A stretch of 58,120 bases of DNA, taken from assembly GCA_024635555.1 (NCBI GenBank), contig JAGXIO010000127.1:1-58120 (forward strand), given 5' to 3'. Shown here piece after piece: positions 28,045 to 37,215 of the stretch. The stretch comes from Saccharicrinis sp. Its GTDB lineage: Bacteria > Bacteroidota > Bacteroidia > Bacteroidales > Marinilabiliaceae. Both the position numbers and the translations under genes were made by a program. The first letter of the stretch is position 1; each line of letters starts with the position of its first letter. The notes under the pieces were generated by a model. That model ran no database searches and was not told where the DNA came from. It saw only the letters and a program-made list of their open reading frames with translations.

Positions 28045-29436
28045 TTAAATATGAATCACCTCTCCATATGCGGCAGCCGCTGCTTCCATGATGGCTTCCG
28101 ACATGGTTGGATGGGGATGGATAGATTTGATCAACTCATGACCTGTAATTTCCAATTTGCGGGCCACAACAAGCTCTGCGATCATTTCGGTTACGTTGGC
28201 ACCAATTAAATGTGCACCCAACAGCTCTCCATACTTGGCATCGAATAACAATTTTACAAAACCATCCTTGTGTCCCGCGGCACTTGCCTTACCCGATGCC
28301 GAGAAGGGAAATTTACCTACTTTAATCTCGTAACCGGCTTTTTTGGCCGCTGCTTCTGTCATACCAACAGAGGCTACTTCTGGTGAAGTATAGGTACAAC
28401 CTGGGATATTGTTGTAATCGATGGGTTGCGGGTTTTGTCCGGCAATTTTCTCAACACAAATAATGGCCTCGGCCGAAGCCACGTGAGCCAGTGCTTGCCC
28501 GGGAACAATATCGCCAATGGCATAAACACCTTTTACCGAAGTGCGGTAAAATTCGTCCACCTTAATTTTGCCTTTTTCTACCTCTATACCTACCTCTTCA
28601 AGTCCTATTCCTTCAAGATTAGCAGCTATGCCCACTGCCGAAAGAATGATGTCGGCTTCGTGCGTTTCTTCTCCTTTACTGGTTTTGATAACGGCTTTTA
28701 CCTTATCGCCACTGGTATCTACACTTAATACTTCGGAGGATACCATCACGTTAATATTGGCCTTTTTAAATGAGCGTGCCAATTGTTTCGACACTTCTTC
28801 ATCTTCCAACGGAACGATATTGGGCAGGTACTCAACTAAGGTAACCTTTGTGCCAATGGAGTTATAGAAATACGCAAACTCGCTCCCGATGGCTCCTGAG
28901 CCTACCACAATCATTGATTCCGGTTGTTTTTTGAGGACTAATGCCTTGCGGTAACCAATTACTTTTTCGCCATCCTGTGGAAGGTTGGGCAGCTCGCGGC
29001 TACGGGCTCCTGTGGCCAGCATAATATGTTTGGCCGAAACATCCTGGGTACTGCCATCTTCCTTTTTAACCTCAACGGTTTGCTTATCTTTAAGTTTTCC
29101 TGTACCGTTGATAACGTCTATCTTATTCTTTTTAAACAAAAACTGTATACCTTTACTCATGCCATCAGCTACGTCGCGGCTGCGTTTAACCATGGCTTCA
29201 AAATCAGCTTTGGTTTCGCCTTCTATTTTTATGCCATATTCCTCGGCATGTTGGATGTATTCAAAAACCGCTGCACTCTTTAATAGCGATTTGGTTGGGA
29301 TGCAACCCCAATTTAAACAAACACCGCCCAGTTCGGATTTTTCGACCACGGCTACTTTTAAACCTAATTGCGAAGCCCGAATGGCTCCAACATAGCCCCC
29401 GGGGCCACTTCCTATAACTACTAAATCGTATTGCAT
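28045..29436 (-). CDS. lpdA: Dihydrolipoyl dehydrogenase (E3)
   Basis: This 463-residue FAD flavoprotein reoxidises dihydrolipoamide of 2-oxo-acid dehydrogenase complexes or the glycine cleavage system with NAD+. Visible features are GSGPGGYVGA (FAD), the redox disulfide in GGVCLNWGCIPTKS, GSGAIGSEFAYF (NAD), YAIGDIVPGQALAHVA and the catalytic HPHPTMSEA. No E1 or E2 gene is in the window, so its partner complex is unknown. Confidence 0.95.
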   Translation of the reverse strand: MQYDLVVIGSGPGGYVGAIRASQLGLKVAVVEKSELGGVCLNWGCIPTKSLLKSAAVFEYIQHAEEYGIKIEGETKADFEAMVKRSRDVADGMSKGIQFLFKKNKIDVINGTGKLKDKQTVEVKKEDGSTQDVSAKHIMLATGARSRELPNLPQDGEKVIGYRKALVLKKQPESMIVVGSGAIGSEFAYFYNSIGTKVTLVEYLPNIVPLEDEEVSKQLARSFKKANINVMVSSEVLSVDTSGDKVKAVIKTSKGEETHEADIILSAVGIAANLEGIGLEEVGIEVEKGKIKVDEFYRTSVKGVYAIGDIVPGQALAHVASAEAIICVEKIAGQNPQPIDYNNIPGCTYTSPEVASVGMTEAAAKKAGYEIKVGKFPFSASGKASAAGHKDGFVKLLFDAKYGELLGAHLIGANVTEMIAELVVARKLEITGHELIKSIHPHPTMSEAIMEAAAAAYGEVIHI

Positions 29437-29966
29437 ATAACTTAATTATATAATTGCTTAAAACGTTATTTTCAAAAATTAACCCTAGTACCAAATTTTA
29501 GAACGTTAATTTAACAATGCATGTTCAAAAAGGTTGTTGCGATGCATAAATTGATATCCGGTTTATAAAGTAATAGATTAAAACCCGGCTATCAAAAAAT
29601 AAAGGCATGAATTTATTGATATTTATTAAGCAACCTTTTTTTTGTGTTTGCGTTAAAAAGTTAGTTGTAAGTGAGTATCAACTTTGTTTTATACTATATT
29701 TGGCGTTAAAATGATGTTAATTCACATAAAAATGGCGCATTAACTACTTTTGTTTTATTAAATTTGTATCGTTTTTATAAAATATATTGCCGCAATCTAA
29801 AGTATGGGATTGTTGTTTAAACTATTGAAAATTAAAAGAGTTTCGGAAAAACGAGGCTTTTTATGATATGGCTTATCTCACGGGAGGTAACATTTTTTTT
29901 ATGTGTTCTCCAAATTGATTTAGGCATCCATTATTCAATCTTTCAGAAATAAATAATAAGTAAGAG
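29437..29966. other. Divergent promoter region without genes
   Basis: This is 530 bp of very A+T-rich sequence between divergently transcribed lpdA and the DUF1573 gene. It holds -7-like boxes (TATATTTG at 29695-29702, TAAATTTG at 29759-29766) facing the DUF1573 gene, both with poor -33 boxes. Nothing coding is seen. Confidence 0.55.
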
Positions 29967-31043
29967 ATGAAAAAAATATTTTTATTTGCATTTGCCTTAA
30001 CGTGTACATTTGCCTCATGGGCTCAACATGCTAAGCCAGCTTTTTCCTTTAGTGAAACTATTCACGATTTTGGCGACGTGAAAGAAGAGGCAGGAAAAAT
30101 AGAACACTCGTTTAATTTTACCAATACGGGCAGTCTGCCATTGGTTATTCATAATGTGAGGGCTTCGTGTGGTTGTACTTCGCCCGAGTGGAGTAAACAG
30201 CCTATTGCGCCTGGAGCCAAAGGATATGTAAAGGCAATATTTGATCCGGCAAACCGTCCGGGTAATTTTAATAAAACCATTACTGTTACTGCTAACACCG
30301 AAGAAGCCAATACCGTGCTTCGTATTACCGGAAACGTAAGTTCACGGCCACAAACTGTTGAAGATCTATATCCTCGCACCGTAGGCTCGTTGCGCTTTAA
30401 AAGTACGCATATTAGCTTTACCCGTATCGGACCCAATGAAAAAAAGAGTGAGGAGGTTGAATTGATTAACAGTTCGGACAAGCCGGTAAGTATTGATTTT
30501 GACAGAGTGCCGTCGCATTTGAGTATGAAAGCAACACCTCAAATGTTACAACCGGGTCAGGAGGGTAAAATTACGGCTACCTATGATGCTGGAATAAACA
30601 AAGAATGGGGTTTTGTTTATGATCAGATTTTTTTGAAACTCGACGGTGAGGTCAATTATAAAGACCGCCTGAGTATCAATGCTAATATTCAGGAAGATTT
30701 TGCCAGTTGGAGTCAGGAGGAAAAAGACAAAGCCCCCAAAATTAATGTAGATAATAAGGTATTTGATTTTGGAGAGATTAAGCAAGGCGAAAATGCTTCG
30801 CATGCTTATGTGATTACTAATGAGGGGAAATCAGACTTAATTATCCGTAAGGTGAAAGCATCATGCGGCTGTACAGCTATAACTCCTGAAAAAACGGTTA
30901 TTGCTCCCGGCGAAAAAACTACTATCAAAGCGGAATTTAACTCTGCGGGTAAAACAGGACGACAAAATAAGTCGGTTACCGTTATCACAAACGATCCCAT
31001 GGCTAGCAATATCTTGTTAAGAATTCAAGGCGATGTAAAGTAA
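29967..31043 (+). CDS. Exported DUF1573 domain protein
   Basis: This 358-residue secreted protein has a signal peptide (about 1-19). It contains two clear DUF1573 (ASH/MSP-like immunoglobulin) modules, residues about 24-120 and 255-355, each with 'FDFGEIK/HDFGDVKEE' and a conserved SCGCT (RASCGCTSPEW, KASCGCTAITPE). A less conserved middle domain separates them. The family is abundant in Bacteroidota; the function is unknown, probably protein-protein contact in the envelope. Confidence 0.85.
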   Translation: MKKIFLFAFALTCTFASWAQHAKPAFSFSETIHDFGDVKEEAGKIEHSFNFTNTGSLPLVIHNVRASCGCTSPEWSKQPIAPGAKGYVKAIFDPANRPGNFNKTITVTANTEEANTVLRITGNVSSRPQTVEDLYPRTVGSLRFKSTHISFTRIGPNEKKSEEVELINSSDKPVSIDFDRVPSHLSMKATPQMLQPGQEGKITATYDAGINKEWGFVYDQIFLKLDGEVNYKDRLSINANIQEDFASWSQEEKDKAPKINVDNKVFDFGEIKQGENASHAYVITNEGKSDLIIRKVKASCGCTAITPEKTVIAPGEKTTIKAEFNSAGKTGRQNKSVTVITNDPMASNILLRIQGDVK

Positions 31044-31083
31044 ACTAAAAACTGTAAGTTCGCATAAATTTTACTTTTGAGAA

Positions 31084-32199
31084 ATGAGTAGCAAAAATCA
31101 CCATCATATCGAAAACGAACTTAATTTTAAAAATTTACGTGTAAACAAAGGCGTGATTCACACTGAAACAGTTAACCAAGCAGCTGCTGAGCGATTTCTG
31201 AACAAGAACAGGAAGATGCCCAGTGTGGATGCTTTTGTTGAAGGTATCAGAAAAGGTGACATAACCCTGTTGAGTCAGGCGGTAACCCTTGTGGAAAGTG
31301 CGCTGCCGGAACATAAGCTTATTGCGCAGCAAATCATTGAGCGATGCCTGCCTTATACAGGTAAGTCTATCCGTTTGGGTATTACCGGAGTACCGGGTGC
31401 CGGAAAAAGCACCACCATCGAAACCTTGGGAATGCACCTCATTAGGCAGGGAGGTAAGCTGGCCGTACTGGCCATTGACCCCAGTAGCGAAAGATCCAAA
31501 GGCAGTATCTTGGGCGACAAAACTCGCATGGAGGAACTTTCGGGTCAAAAGAATGCCTATATCCGTCCTTCGCCTTCGGCTGGTTCGTTGGGAGGGGTGG
31601 CACGTAAAACGCGCGAAACGATTATCCTTTGCGAAGCGGCCGGTTTTGATACTATTTTTATCGAAACAGTGGGCGTAGGGCAGTCGGAAACAGCGGTACA
31701 TTCGATGGTCGATTTCTTTTTGCTGATAATGTTATCCGGTGCCGGCGATGAATTACAGGGGATTAAACGAGGCATTATGGAAATGGCCGACGCCATAGCT
31801 ATTAACAAAGCCGATGGCGACAATGTTAGGCGAGCCGAACTGGCAAAAAGGCAATATGCCAATGCCCTGCATCTTTTTCCGCCCGCACAATCGGGATGGA
31901 TACCCAAAGTAACAACTTGTTCAGCGATTGAAAAAACCGGTATTCCCGAAATTTGGGATATGGTAAACGAATATGTTGAAAACACCAAAAAGAGCGGTTA
32001 CTTTGCGCATCGCAGAAACGAGCAATCGCAATATTGGATGTTTGAGACAATTAACGAAAGTTTAAAATCTAATTTTTATAACAATCCCGAACTTGCTGAA
32101 CTTACCCAAATCTATAAACAAAGAGTGCTGAACGAAGAAGTAAGTTCTTTTACCGCAGCGCAAGAGCTTATGAATAAATACTTTAAAACAATTAAATAA
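31084..32199 (+). CDS. meaB: Methylmalonyl-CoA mutase-associated GTPase MeaB
   Basis: This 371-residue G3E-family GTPase protects and reloads adenosylcobalamin in methylmalonyl-CoA mutase. The P-loop GVPGAGKST is at residues 102-110, followed by DPSSERSKGSILGDKTRM, ETVGVGQSE and the NKADGDN specificity motif. The mutase itself is not in this window. Its presence suggests a succinate/propionate route, inferred from the family. Confidence 0.93.
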   Translation: MSSKNHHHIENELNFKNLRVNKGVIHTETVNQAAAERFLNKNRKMPSVDAFVEGIRKGDITLLSQAVTLVESALPEHKLIAQQIIERCLPYTGKSIRLGITGVPGAGKSTTIETLGMHLIRQGGKLAVLAIDPSSERSKGSILGDKTRMEELSGQKNAYIRPSPSAGSLGGVARKTRETIILCEAAGFDTIFIETVGVGQSETAVHSMVDFFLLIMLSGAGDELQGIKRGIMEMADAIAINKADGDNVRRAELAKRQYANALHLFPPAQSGWIPKVTTCSAIEKTGIPEIWDMVNEYVENTKKSGYFAHRRNEQSQYWMFETINESLKSNFYNNPELAELTQIYKQRVLNEEVSSFTAAQELMNKYFKTIK

Positions 32200-32216
32200 C
32201 AAATAATTATTATCGG

Positions 32217-33314
32217 ATGAAAAATTTATTTTGGATGGCTATTGTTGCCATTATGTTTGTAGCATGCCAACCATCAACCTATACTATTAACGGAACCGTT
32301 AAGGGAAGCACCAATGGTAAGGCTGTGCTAAGCAAATTGGCAGACGGAAAGCCTACCCCCTTGGACACTGCCGAAATTAAAGAGGGCAAATTTACCTTTA
32401 AAGGTACGTTTGACGAACCGCAGTTATATTTTATTTTTATTGACGGCAACCGCAATCCCGTTGTGTTTTTTGGCGAAAATGCAAAGATGAATATGGTAAT
32501 TGATGTAGAAAAAATTCAAGAAGCAGAAGTAACAGGCTCTTCTATAAACGATATTTATTCTTCCTTTGTAAAAGGTGTTCCTGGATCAGCACGTTTGGAA
32601 CAAATAAACTCGGAATATCAAAAGGCGGTTTCTACTGGCGATGAGGCTAGTATGGAAAGTTTAAGAGAAGAAGTTTCGCAATTAATGGAAGAGCAAAAAG
32701 CTTATTTCTTGGATTTTATCAAAAACAATACAAATAATGTGGTGGGTGCCCATATGGCATTACAGGCGATGAATGAATTTGAAATAGAAGAGTTTAAGGA
32801 GCTTGTGGCTAAATTCGAAGCCAACTTGGGCGAGAGCAAATATGTTGCTGACCTTAAAAAGGCTATGGAGCCATTGCAAAAGGCCGCCGATGCAGATAAA
32901 GCTACAAAAATTGGGGCTGTTGCTCCTGACTTTACTTTGGAGTCTGTTAATGGTGCAAGTGTAGCCTTGTCGTCGTTGCAAGGAAAATATGTATTGGTCG
33001 ATTTTTGGGCATCATGGTGTGCCCCTTGTCGCCAGGAAAATCCTAACGTAGTGAAAGCCTTTAATAAGTATTCCGATAAAGGATTTGATATACTTAGTGT
33101 TTCTTTGGATCGTGACTCTGCAGCTTGGAAAAAAGCCATTGTAGATGACGGTTTGACTTGGACACAGGTAATTGATGGCGATGGTGCCGTTGCCAATACC
33201 TACGGTGTAACCGGCATCCCATTTACATTGTTATTGGATAAAGAAGGAAATATCATAGCCAAGAACCTACGAGGAGCTCAGTTGGAAGAAAGATTAGCAG
33301 AGCTGTTAAATTAG
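32217..33314 (+). CDS. TlpA-like thioredoxin lipoprotein with DUF4369
   Basis: This 365-residue protein is anchored by a lipobox (MFVAC, Cys17). The N-terminal half (about 20-120) matches the DUF4369 beta domain (YTINGTVKGSTNGKAVL...). The C-terminal half is an AhpC/TSA-thioredoxin fold with the redox site C268-A-P-C271 (FWASWCAPCRQENP) and a cis-Pro turn in GIPFTLL. It probably reduces disulfides or maintains cysteines in the periplasm. It follows meaB by 17 bp and ends at a strong terminator. Confidence 0.9.
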   Translation: MKNLFWMAIVAIMFVACQPSTYTINGTVKGSTNGKAVLSKLADGKPTPLDTAEIKEGKFTFKGTFDEPQLYFIFIDGNRNPVVFFGENAKMNMVIDVEKIQEAEVTGSSINDIYSSFVKGVPGSARLEQINSEYQKAVSTGDEASMESLREEVSQLMEEQKAYFLDFIKNNTNNVVGAHMALQAMNEFEIEEFKELVAKFEANLGESKYVADLKKAMEPLQKAADADKATKIGAVAPDFTLESVNGASVALSSLQGKYVLVDFWASWCAPCRQENPNVVKAFNKYSDKGFDILSVSLDRDSAAWKKAIVDDGLTWTQVIDGDGAVANTYGVTGIPFTLLLDKEGNIIAKNLRGAQLEERLAELLN

Positions 33315-33332
33315 GAAGTAAATTCAATAATA

Positions 33333-33360
33333 AAAAAAGGCGTCCTAGGACGCCTTTTTT
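33333..33360. terminator. Bidirectional terminator
   Basis: A perfect palindrome, AAAAAAGGCGTCC / GGACGCCTTTTTT, lies between the convergent thioredoxin and CDF genes. Confidence 0.9.
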
Positions 33361-33443
33361 GTTCTCTCAAAATAAGGCAGAATCCGTTCTTGGTTTTCCA
33401 TGATACCCGAAGCGATCGAAGTGAGGTTGGAAAGCCTCCCTGT

Positions 33444-34379
33444 TTATCCATGTGCAATCAGCGATTTATCATCACACACACGATACTCGGGCTGCAAGGT
33501 AGCATGGTGGATATGAAAATTGTGATGCAATAAAGCTCTAATCTCATCCAACACTTTATCTACTTCTGATATCTTTAAATCGTCGGCACAATCCACATGT
33601 GCCTCAAAATGAATTTCGTGGTCGGTGAGCTGCCATATGTGCACATGATGGATATTTTTCACTCCCGGCACCTTGCTAAGTCTTTCTGTAATCTTATCCA
33701 AATCAATACCCTTTGGCGTAAATTGCATCAGTACTTGGGTGGCACCAATCACAAGGCTCCAGCTAGTTACAATTAGATAAATGGCAATGCCCACCGATAA
33801 AACGCTATCTACCCAGAACCAACCAAAACGGCTCATTAAATATCCTCCTATCAAAACAGCAATAGAAGTGAGCATATCCGAAAATAGATGCAGATAAGCA
33901 GCTTTCATATTCATACTGCTTTTGGCATCTTTTTGTATCAGCAGTACGCTTAATCCATTGGCTATGATACTAAATCCGGCCAGCCACATGACTATTTCTC
34001 CACCCACCTCTACATTTTTAGAAGTGAAGATGCGTTCCGCCGCTTCAATAATTAAATAAAGAGATATACCCAAAAGAGTTGATGCATTAATAAACGCAGC
34101 CAGTATCTCGGCACGCTTGTAGCCAAACGATTGCTTTTGTGTAGGTTTCCTTTTGGCCAATCTGTTGGCCACATAACTGAGCCCTAAAGCCATTACGTCG
34201 GATAGGTTATGCAAGGCATCCGTCATCAGCGAGAGGCTATGACTAAAAATAGCTCCTACAATTTGTGCAACGGTGATAAGCACATTTAACAAGATGGCAA
34301 CAAATAAAGTCGTCCCTCTTAATTCGGGAAGATGGTGTTCATGGTGATCATCATGATTGTGGTTGTGCGTGTGTGCCAT
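33444..34379 (-). CDS. Cation diffusion facilitator (Zn/Co/Cd exporter)
   Basis: This 311-residue CDF antiporter of the CzcD/ZitB type has a His-rich cytoplasmic N-terminus (HTHNHNHDDHHEHH) and six membrane helices. The transport-site HxxxD pairs are in helices 2 and 5 (ALHNLSDVMALG, HLFSDMLTS), and the C-terminal cytoplasmic domain has 'HHVHIWQL' and 'EAHVDC'. It would export divalent metal using the proton gradient. It stands alone, with the terminator just beyond its end. Confidence 0.92.
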   Translation of the reverse strand: MAHTHNHNHDDHHEHHLPELRGTTLFVAILLNVLITVAQIVGAIFSHSLSLMTDALHNLSDVMALGLSYVANRLAKRKPTQKQSFGYKRAEILAAFINASTLLGISLYLIIEAAERIFTSKNVEVGGEIVMWLAGFSIIANGLSVLLIQKDAKSSMNMKAAYLHLFSDMLTSIAVLIGGYLMSRFGWFWVDSVLSVGIAIYLIVTSWSLVIGATQVLMQFTPKGIDLDKITERLSKVPGVKNIHHVHIWQLTDHEIHFEAHVDCADDLKISEVDKVLDEIRALLHHNFHIHHATLQPEYRVCDDKSLIAHG

Positions 34380-34798
34380 ATTTTTTTAGTGTAAAAATAG
34401 CCAATTTAGAATAATTTGTCCTTGCAATGCAGGAATTAACTTTCACTAACCCCAGTATGCTTTGGTGTTGCGTTTAATAAAGTTTATTTTCTTATATGCT
34501 AGTATGATATTCTACATCCATATGGATTTTCTAAAGTTGTAAATTTTTCAAGGTATGCTGCAATGGTAATAATTAAGTATTTTGAAATTAATAAAACAAT
34601 TGGTTGATATAAAGTACTTTACGTAATAAGGTTTTGCAAGCATTCAAAATGGAATCGCTTTTAGTGTTTTTTAACAAGTTTACATTAAAATTTGTTTTTT
34701 TTAAAATAAAGTTATACATTCGCAACTGTATTTATAAAGTGTAATAAAGACACTAAGGTTTGTTTGTTTAGCAATATTAAGTATTAACACAAAAAAAA
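34380..34798. other. Divergent regulatory region upstream of the cellulose locus
   Basis: This A+T-rich 419-bp gap separates the CDF gene from the Nudix regulator. It contains a candidate promoter for the regulator (listed separately) and runs of T and A. No coding frame is credible. Confidence 0.5.
34691..34722 (+). promoter_or_regulatory. Predicted promoter of the Nudix regulator
   Basis: The -33 TTTG at 34691-34694, a 20-bp spacer and TACATTCG at 34715-34722 (one mismatch to TAnnTTTG) lie about 75 bp before the ATG at 34799. An operator for autoregulation may overlap but is not identifiable by eye. Confidence 0.4.
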
Positions 34799-35539
34799 AT
34801 GACGCAAATGCGTGTATTAAATAATTATATATCAGTAGATTGTGTAATATTCGGTTTTGACTTTGATAAGTTAAATGTATTAGTTGTTGAAAGAACACTA
34901 ACCAATGATGATGGAGTGGTAGATTTCTCGGATTTGACTTTAACAGGGAATCATATTTTTGAGGAGGAAACCATAGTTGAAGCAGCGGATAGGATTTTGT
35001 TTGACCTAACTGGGCTGGCTGATATATATCTGGAACAATTTAAAACTTTTGCATCACCCGATCGACTAAAGAAGGAGAATGACCGTAAGTGGTTATTACA
35101 TGATGGTAGAGATCCAGATAAAAGAATTGTTTCAATTGGTTTTTTCGCATTATTGGCTACCCAAAAAGTAACCCTAGAGTGGAAAGGAAGAAACATTAAA
35201 TGGCTGCCGGTTGACGAGGTGAAAAGTTTGGCCTTTGACCATAATTTAATTCTAGAAGAGGCTTTAAAAGCCTTGCGTAGTAAATTGTTGCACGAGCCGA
35301 TTGGATTTGAATTACTACCGGATAAGTTCACGCTTTCGCAGTTGCAAAAAGTATATGAAATTATTTTGGATACCACCTTTGATAAAAGAAATTTCCGTAA
35401 AAAGGTAGCTAGGATGAAATATCTTATTCCCTTGAACGAGAAGCAACAAGGCGTTGCTCATAAGCCCGCACAGCTGTATTTATTTAGCCGAGAGGTGTAT
35501 GAGAAAACAAGGAAAGAAATACTCAATTTTTTAGTGTAA
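34799..35539 (+). CDS. Nudix-type transcriptional regulator (NrtR/AraR-like)
   Basis: This is a 246-residue sensor-regulator. The N-terminal Nudix fold (about 1-150) keeps the box frame (GNHIFEEETIVEAADRILFD) but the catalytic REuxEE segment reads RILFDL, so hydrolase activity should be lost. The C-terminal about 85 residues form a winged helix (FTLSQLQKVYEIILDTTFDKRNFRKKV). This architecture is that of NrtR-family sugar regulators such as Bacteroides AraR. It lies 9 bp before the symporter of a cellobiose operon. It most likely senses a cello-oligosaccharide or glucose-phosphate metabolite and represses the locus, which is inference from context. Confidence 0.85.
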   Translation: MTQMRVLNNYISVDCVIFGFDFDKLNVLVVERTLTNDDGVVDFSDLTLTGNHIFEEETIVEAADRILFDLTGLADIYLEQFKTFASPDRLKKENDRKWLLHDGRDPDKRIVSIGFFALLATQKVTLEWKGRNIKWLPVDEVKSLAFDHNLILEEALKALRSKLLHEPIGFELLPDKFTLSQLQKVYEIILDTTFDKRNFRKKVARMKYLIPLNEKQQGVAHKPAQLYLFSREVYEKTRKEILNFLV

Positions 35540-35548
35540 AATGATTGT

Positions 35549-37180
35549 ATGACCAAAATGGAAAAAAAGATATCTATTCGGGAAAAGATTGGGTATGCAT
35601 TGGGTGATGGTGCAGCAAATATTGCATGGCGTGGTATTTCAACTTTTTTATTCATCTTTTATACCGATGTGTTCGGGATTAACCCCGCTGCAGTTGGGCT
35701 TTTAATGCTTGTTGCTAGATTTAGCGATGGCATTAGCGATGTGGCTATGGGCGTTATTGGAGATAGAACTAACTCAAAATATGGAAAGTTTAGACCGTGG
35801 ATTCTTTGGACTGCCTTGCCTTTGGGAGCTATGTTATCCTTATTATTTACAGCCCCCGATTTAAGTGCCAATGGAAAAATTATATATGCATATTCCACAT
35901 ATATCATCTTCACATTAGTTTATACGGCCAATAATATTCCCTATGGTGCATTGATGGCTGTTATGTCGGGTGACGATAAGGAACGAACAAGTTTAGGCTC
36001 ATATCGGATGGTGGGGGCTTTTGCAGGTGGCATGTTGGTGCAAGGCGCTCTCCTTTTTCTAGTTGTCTATTTTGGTAATATCGACCCAGATGTTAGAGTT
36101 AACGAGCTGGCCAAAGAGAAATATGAAGTTACCATATCCGTTCCAAACAGTGTGGAGAATGTTAATGTCAAAACAGAAAATGGACTTGCATTATTTAGCT
36201 GGGCAAATAATGAATTGCCTGATTCACTTAATATAGCTACAAAAGGAAAGAGCTTTTCCATGGAAGCCAATCAAGAGTACTCATTTATTGTGGAAGGAGA
36301 GGCAAATGTTAGTGAAGCGAGTATTGTAGTTATCGATCAAAAAAAAGGGTATAGTAATGCCATGTATATATTGTCTATTTTTTTGGTACTTTCGCTACTC
36401 GTCACCTTCTATTCAACTAAAGAGCGTATTAAACCTCTTAAAACACAGCAAAGTAATTTAAAAAAGGATCTTCTTGATCTTGTAAAAAATAAACCTTGGG
36501 TCGTTTTGCTTTTCATAGGCTTGCTGTTTCAGGTTTACAACTCCATAAAGCAGGGTATTGTAGTTATCTATTTTACACACTACTTACACGATCAATTATT
36601 GTCAGCCTCCTATATGGTAGCTCTTATGGTTGCATCTATTGGCGGGGCTATGGTGACTTCGGCACTGGCTCGACGGTATGGGAAACGAAATCTTTTTATT
36701 TACGCTTTTATTTTCTCAGGGGGCATTAATGCTTTATTGTCCTTTTGTGGACCCGAAAATATTTTCAGTATTTTCTCCATTGGAATTTTATCGGAATTTG
36801 GAGCTGCCATCTTCCCAACACTGTTTTTTGCCATGTTGGGCGATGTAGCCGATTACTCTGAATATGTAAACGGACGAAGAGCGACAGGGTTAATTTATTC
36901 GGCAGGATCTTTTTCAACAAAATTTGGTGGAGGAGTGGCAGGTGCAATTATAGGATTGGTGTTGGCTTCTTTTCATTATGATGGCCAAGATTCGGTAGCT
37001 ATTGAAGGTGCAGTTCCTGGAATAATAATGCTTATGAGCTGGGTGCCATCCGTTATTGCTGTTTTGGGAGCCGGTTTAATGATGTTATACCCACTGAATT
37101 TGCAGAAAATGAATGAGATAACTACAGAGCTAAATAGGCGAAGAATGCAAGAAGTGAATGTAACAGATATAGATAGTTAG
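35549..37180 (+). CDS. GPH-family sugar:cation symporter with periplasmic insertion
   Basis: This 543-residue MFS transporter is of the glycoside-pentoside-hexuronide type. The N-terminal family motifs are present (IGYALGDGAANIAWRG, DGISDVAMGVIGDRTNSKYGKFRPWILW). Twelve membrane helices are predicted, but between helices 5 and 6 lies an extra, mainly beta, soluble segment of roughly 80-90 residues (about 175-262) that topology places in the periplasm; typical members are about 450-480 residues. It is flanked by the regulator and cellobiose phosphorylase genes, so cellobiose or a related glycoside is the likely substrate. Confidence 0.88.
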   Translation: MTKMEKKISIREKIGYALGDGAANIAWRGISTFLFIFYTDVFGINPAAVGLLMLVARFSDGISDVAMGVIGDRTNSKYGKFRPWILWTALPLGAMLSLLFTAPDLSANGKIIYAYSTYIIFTLVYTANNIPYGALMAVMSGDDKERTSLGSYRMVGAFAGGMLVQGALLFLVVYFGNIDPDVRVNELAKEKYEVTISVPNSVENVNVKTENGLALFSWANNELPDSLNIATKGKSFSMEANQEYSFIVEGEANVSEASIVVIDQKKGYSNAMYILSIFLVLSLLVTFYSTKERIKPLKTQQSNLKKDLLDLVKNKPWVVLLFIGLLFQVYNSIKQGIVVIYFTHYLHDQLLSASYMVALMVASIGGAMVTSALARRYGKRNLFIYAFIFSGGINALLSFCGPENIFSIFSIGILSEFGAAIFPTLFFAMLGDVADYSEYVNGRRATGLIYSAGSFSTKFGGGVAGAIIGLVLASFHYDGQDSVAIEGAVPGIIMLMSWVPSVIAVLGAGLMMLYPLNLQKMNEITTELNRRRMQEVNVTDIDS

Positions 37181-37215
37181 TATTACAAATGTTGGATTTT
37201 TTTAATAGTTAATTT

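Noticed and set aside
31072-31079. TACTTTTG box before meaB
   Set aside because: It matches the -7 consensus but lies only 4 bp before the ATG and has no -33 box, so it would give a leaderless transcript at best.
31135-31988. Overlapping minus-strand frames inside meaB
   Set aside because: Shadows of a strongly conserved GTPase; no start context or motifs.
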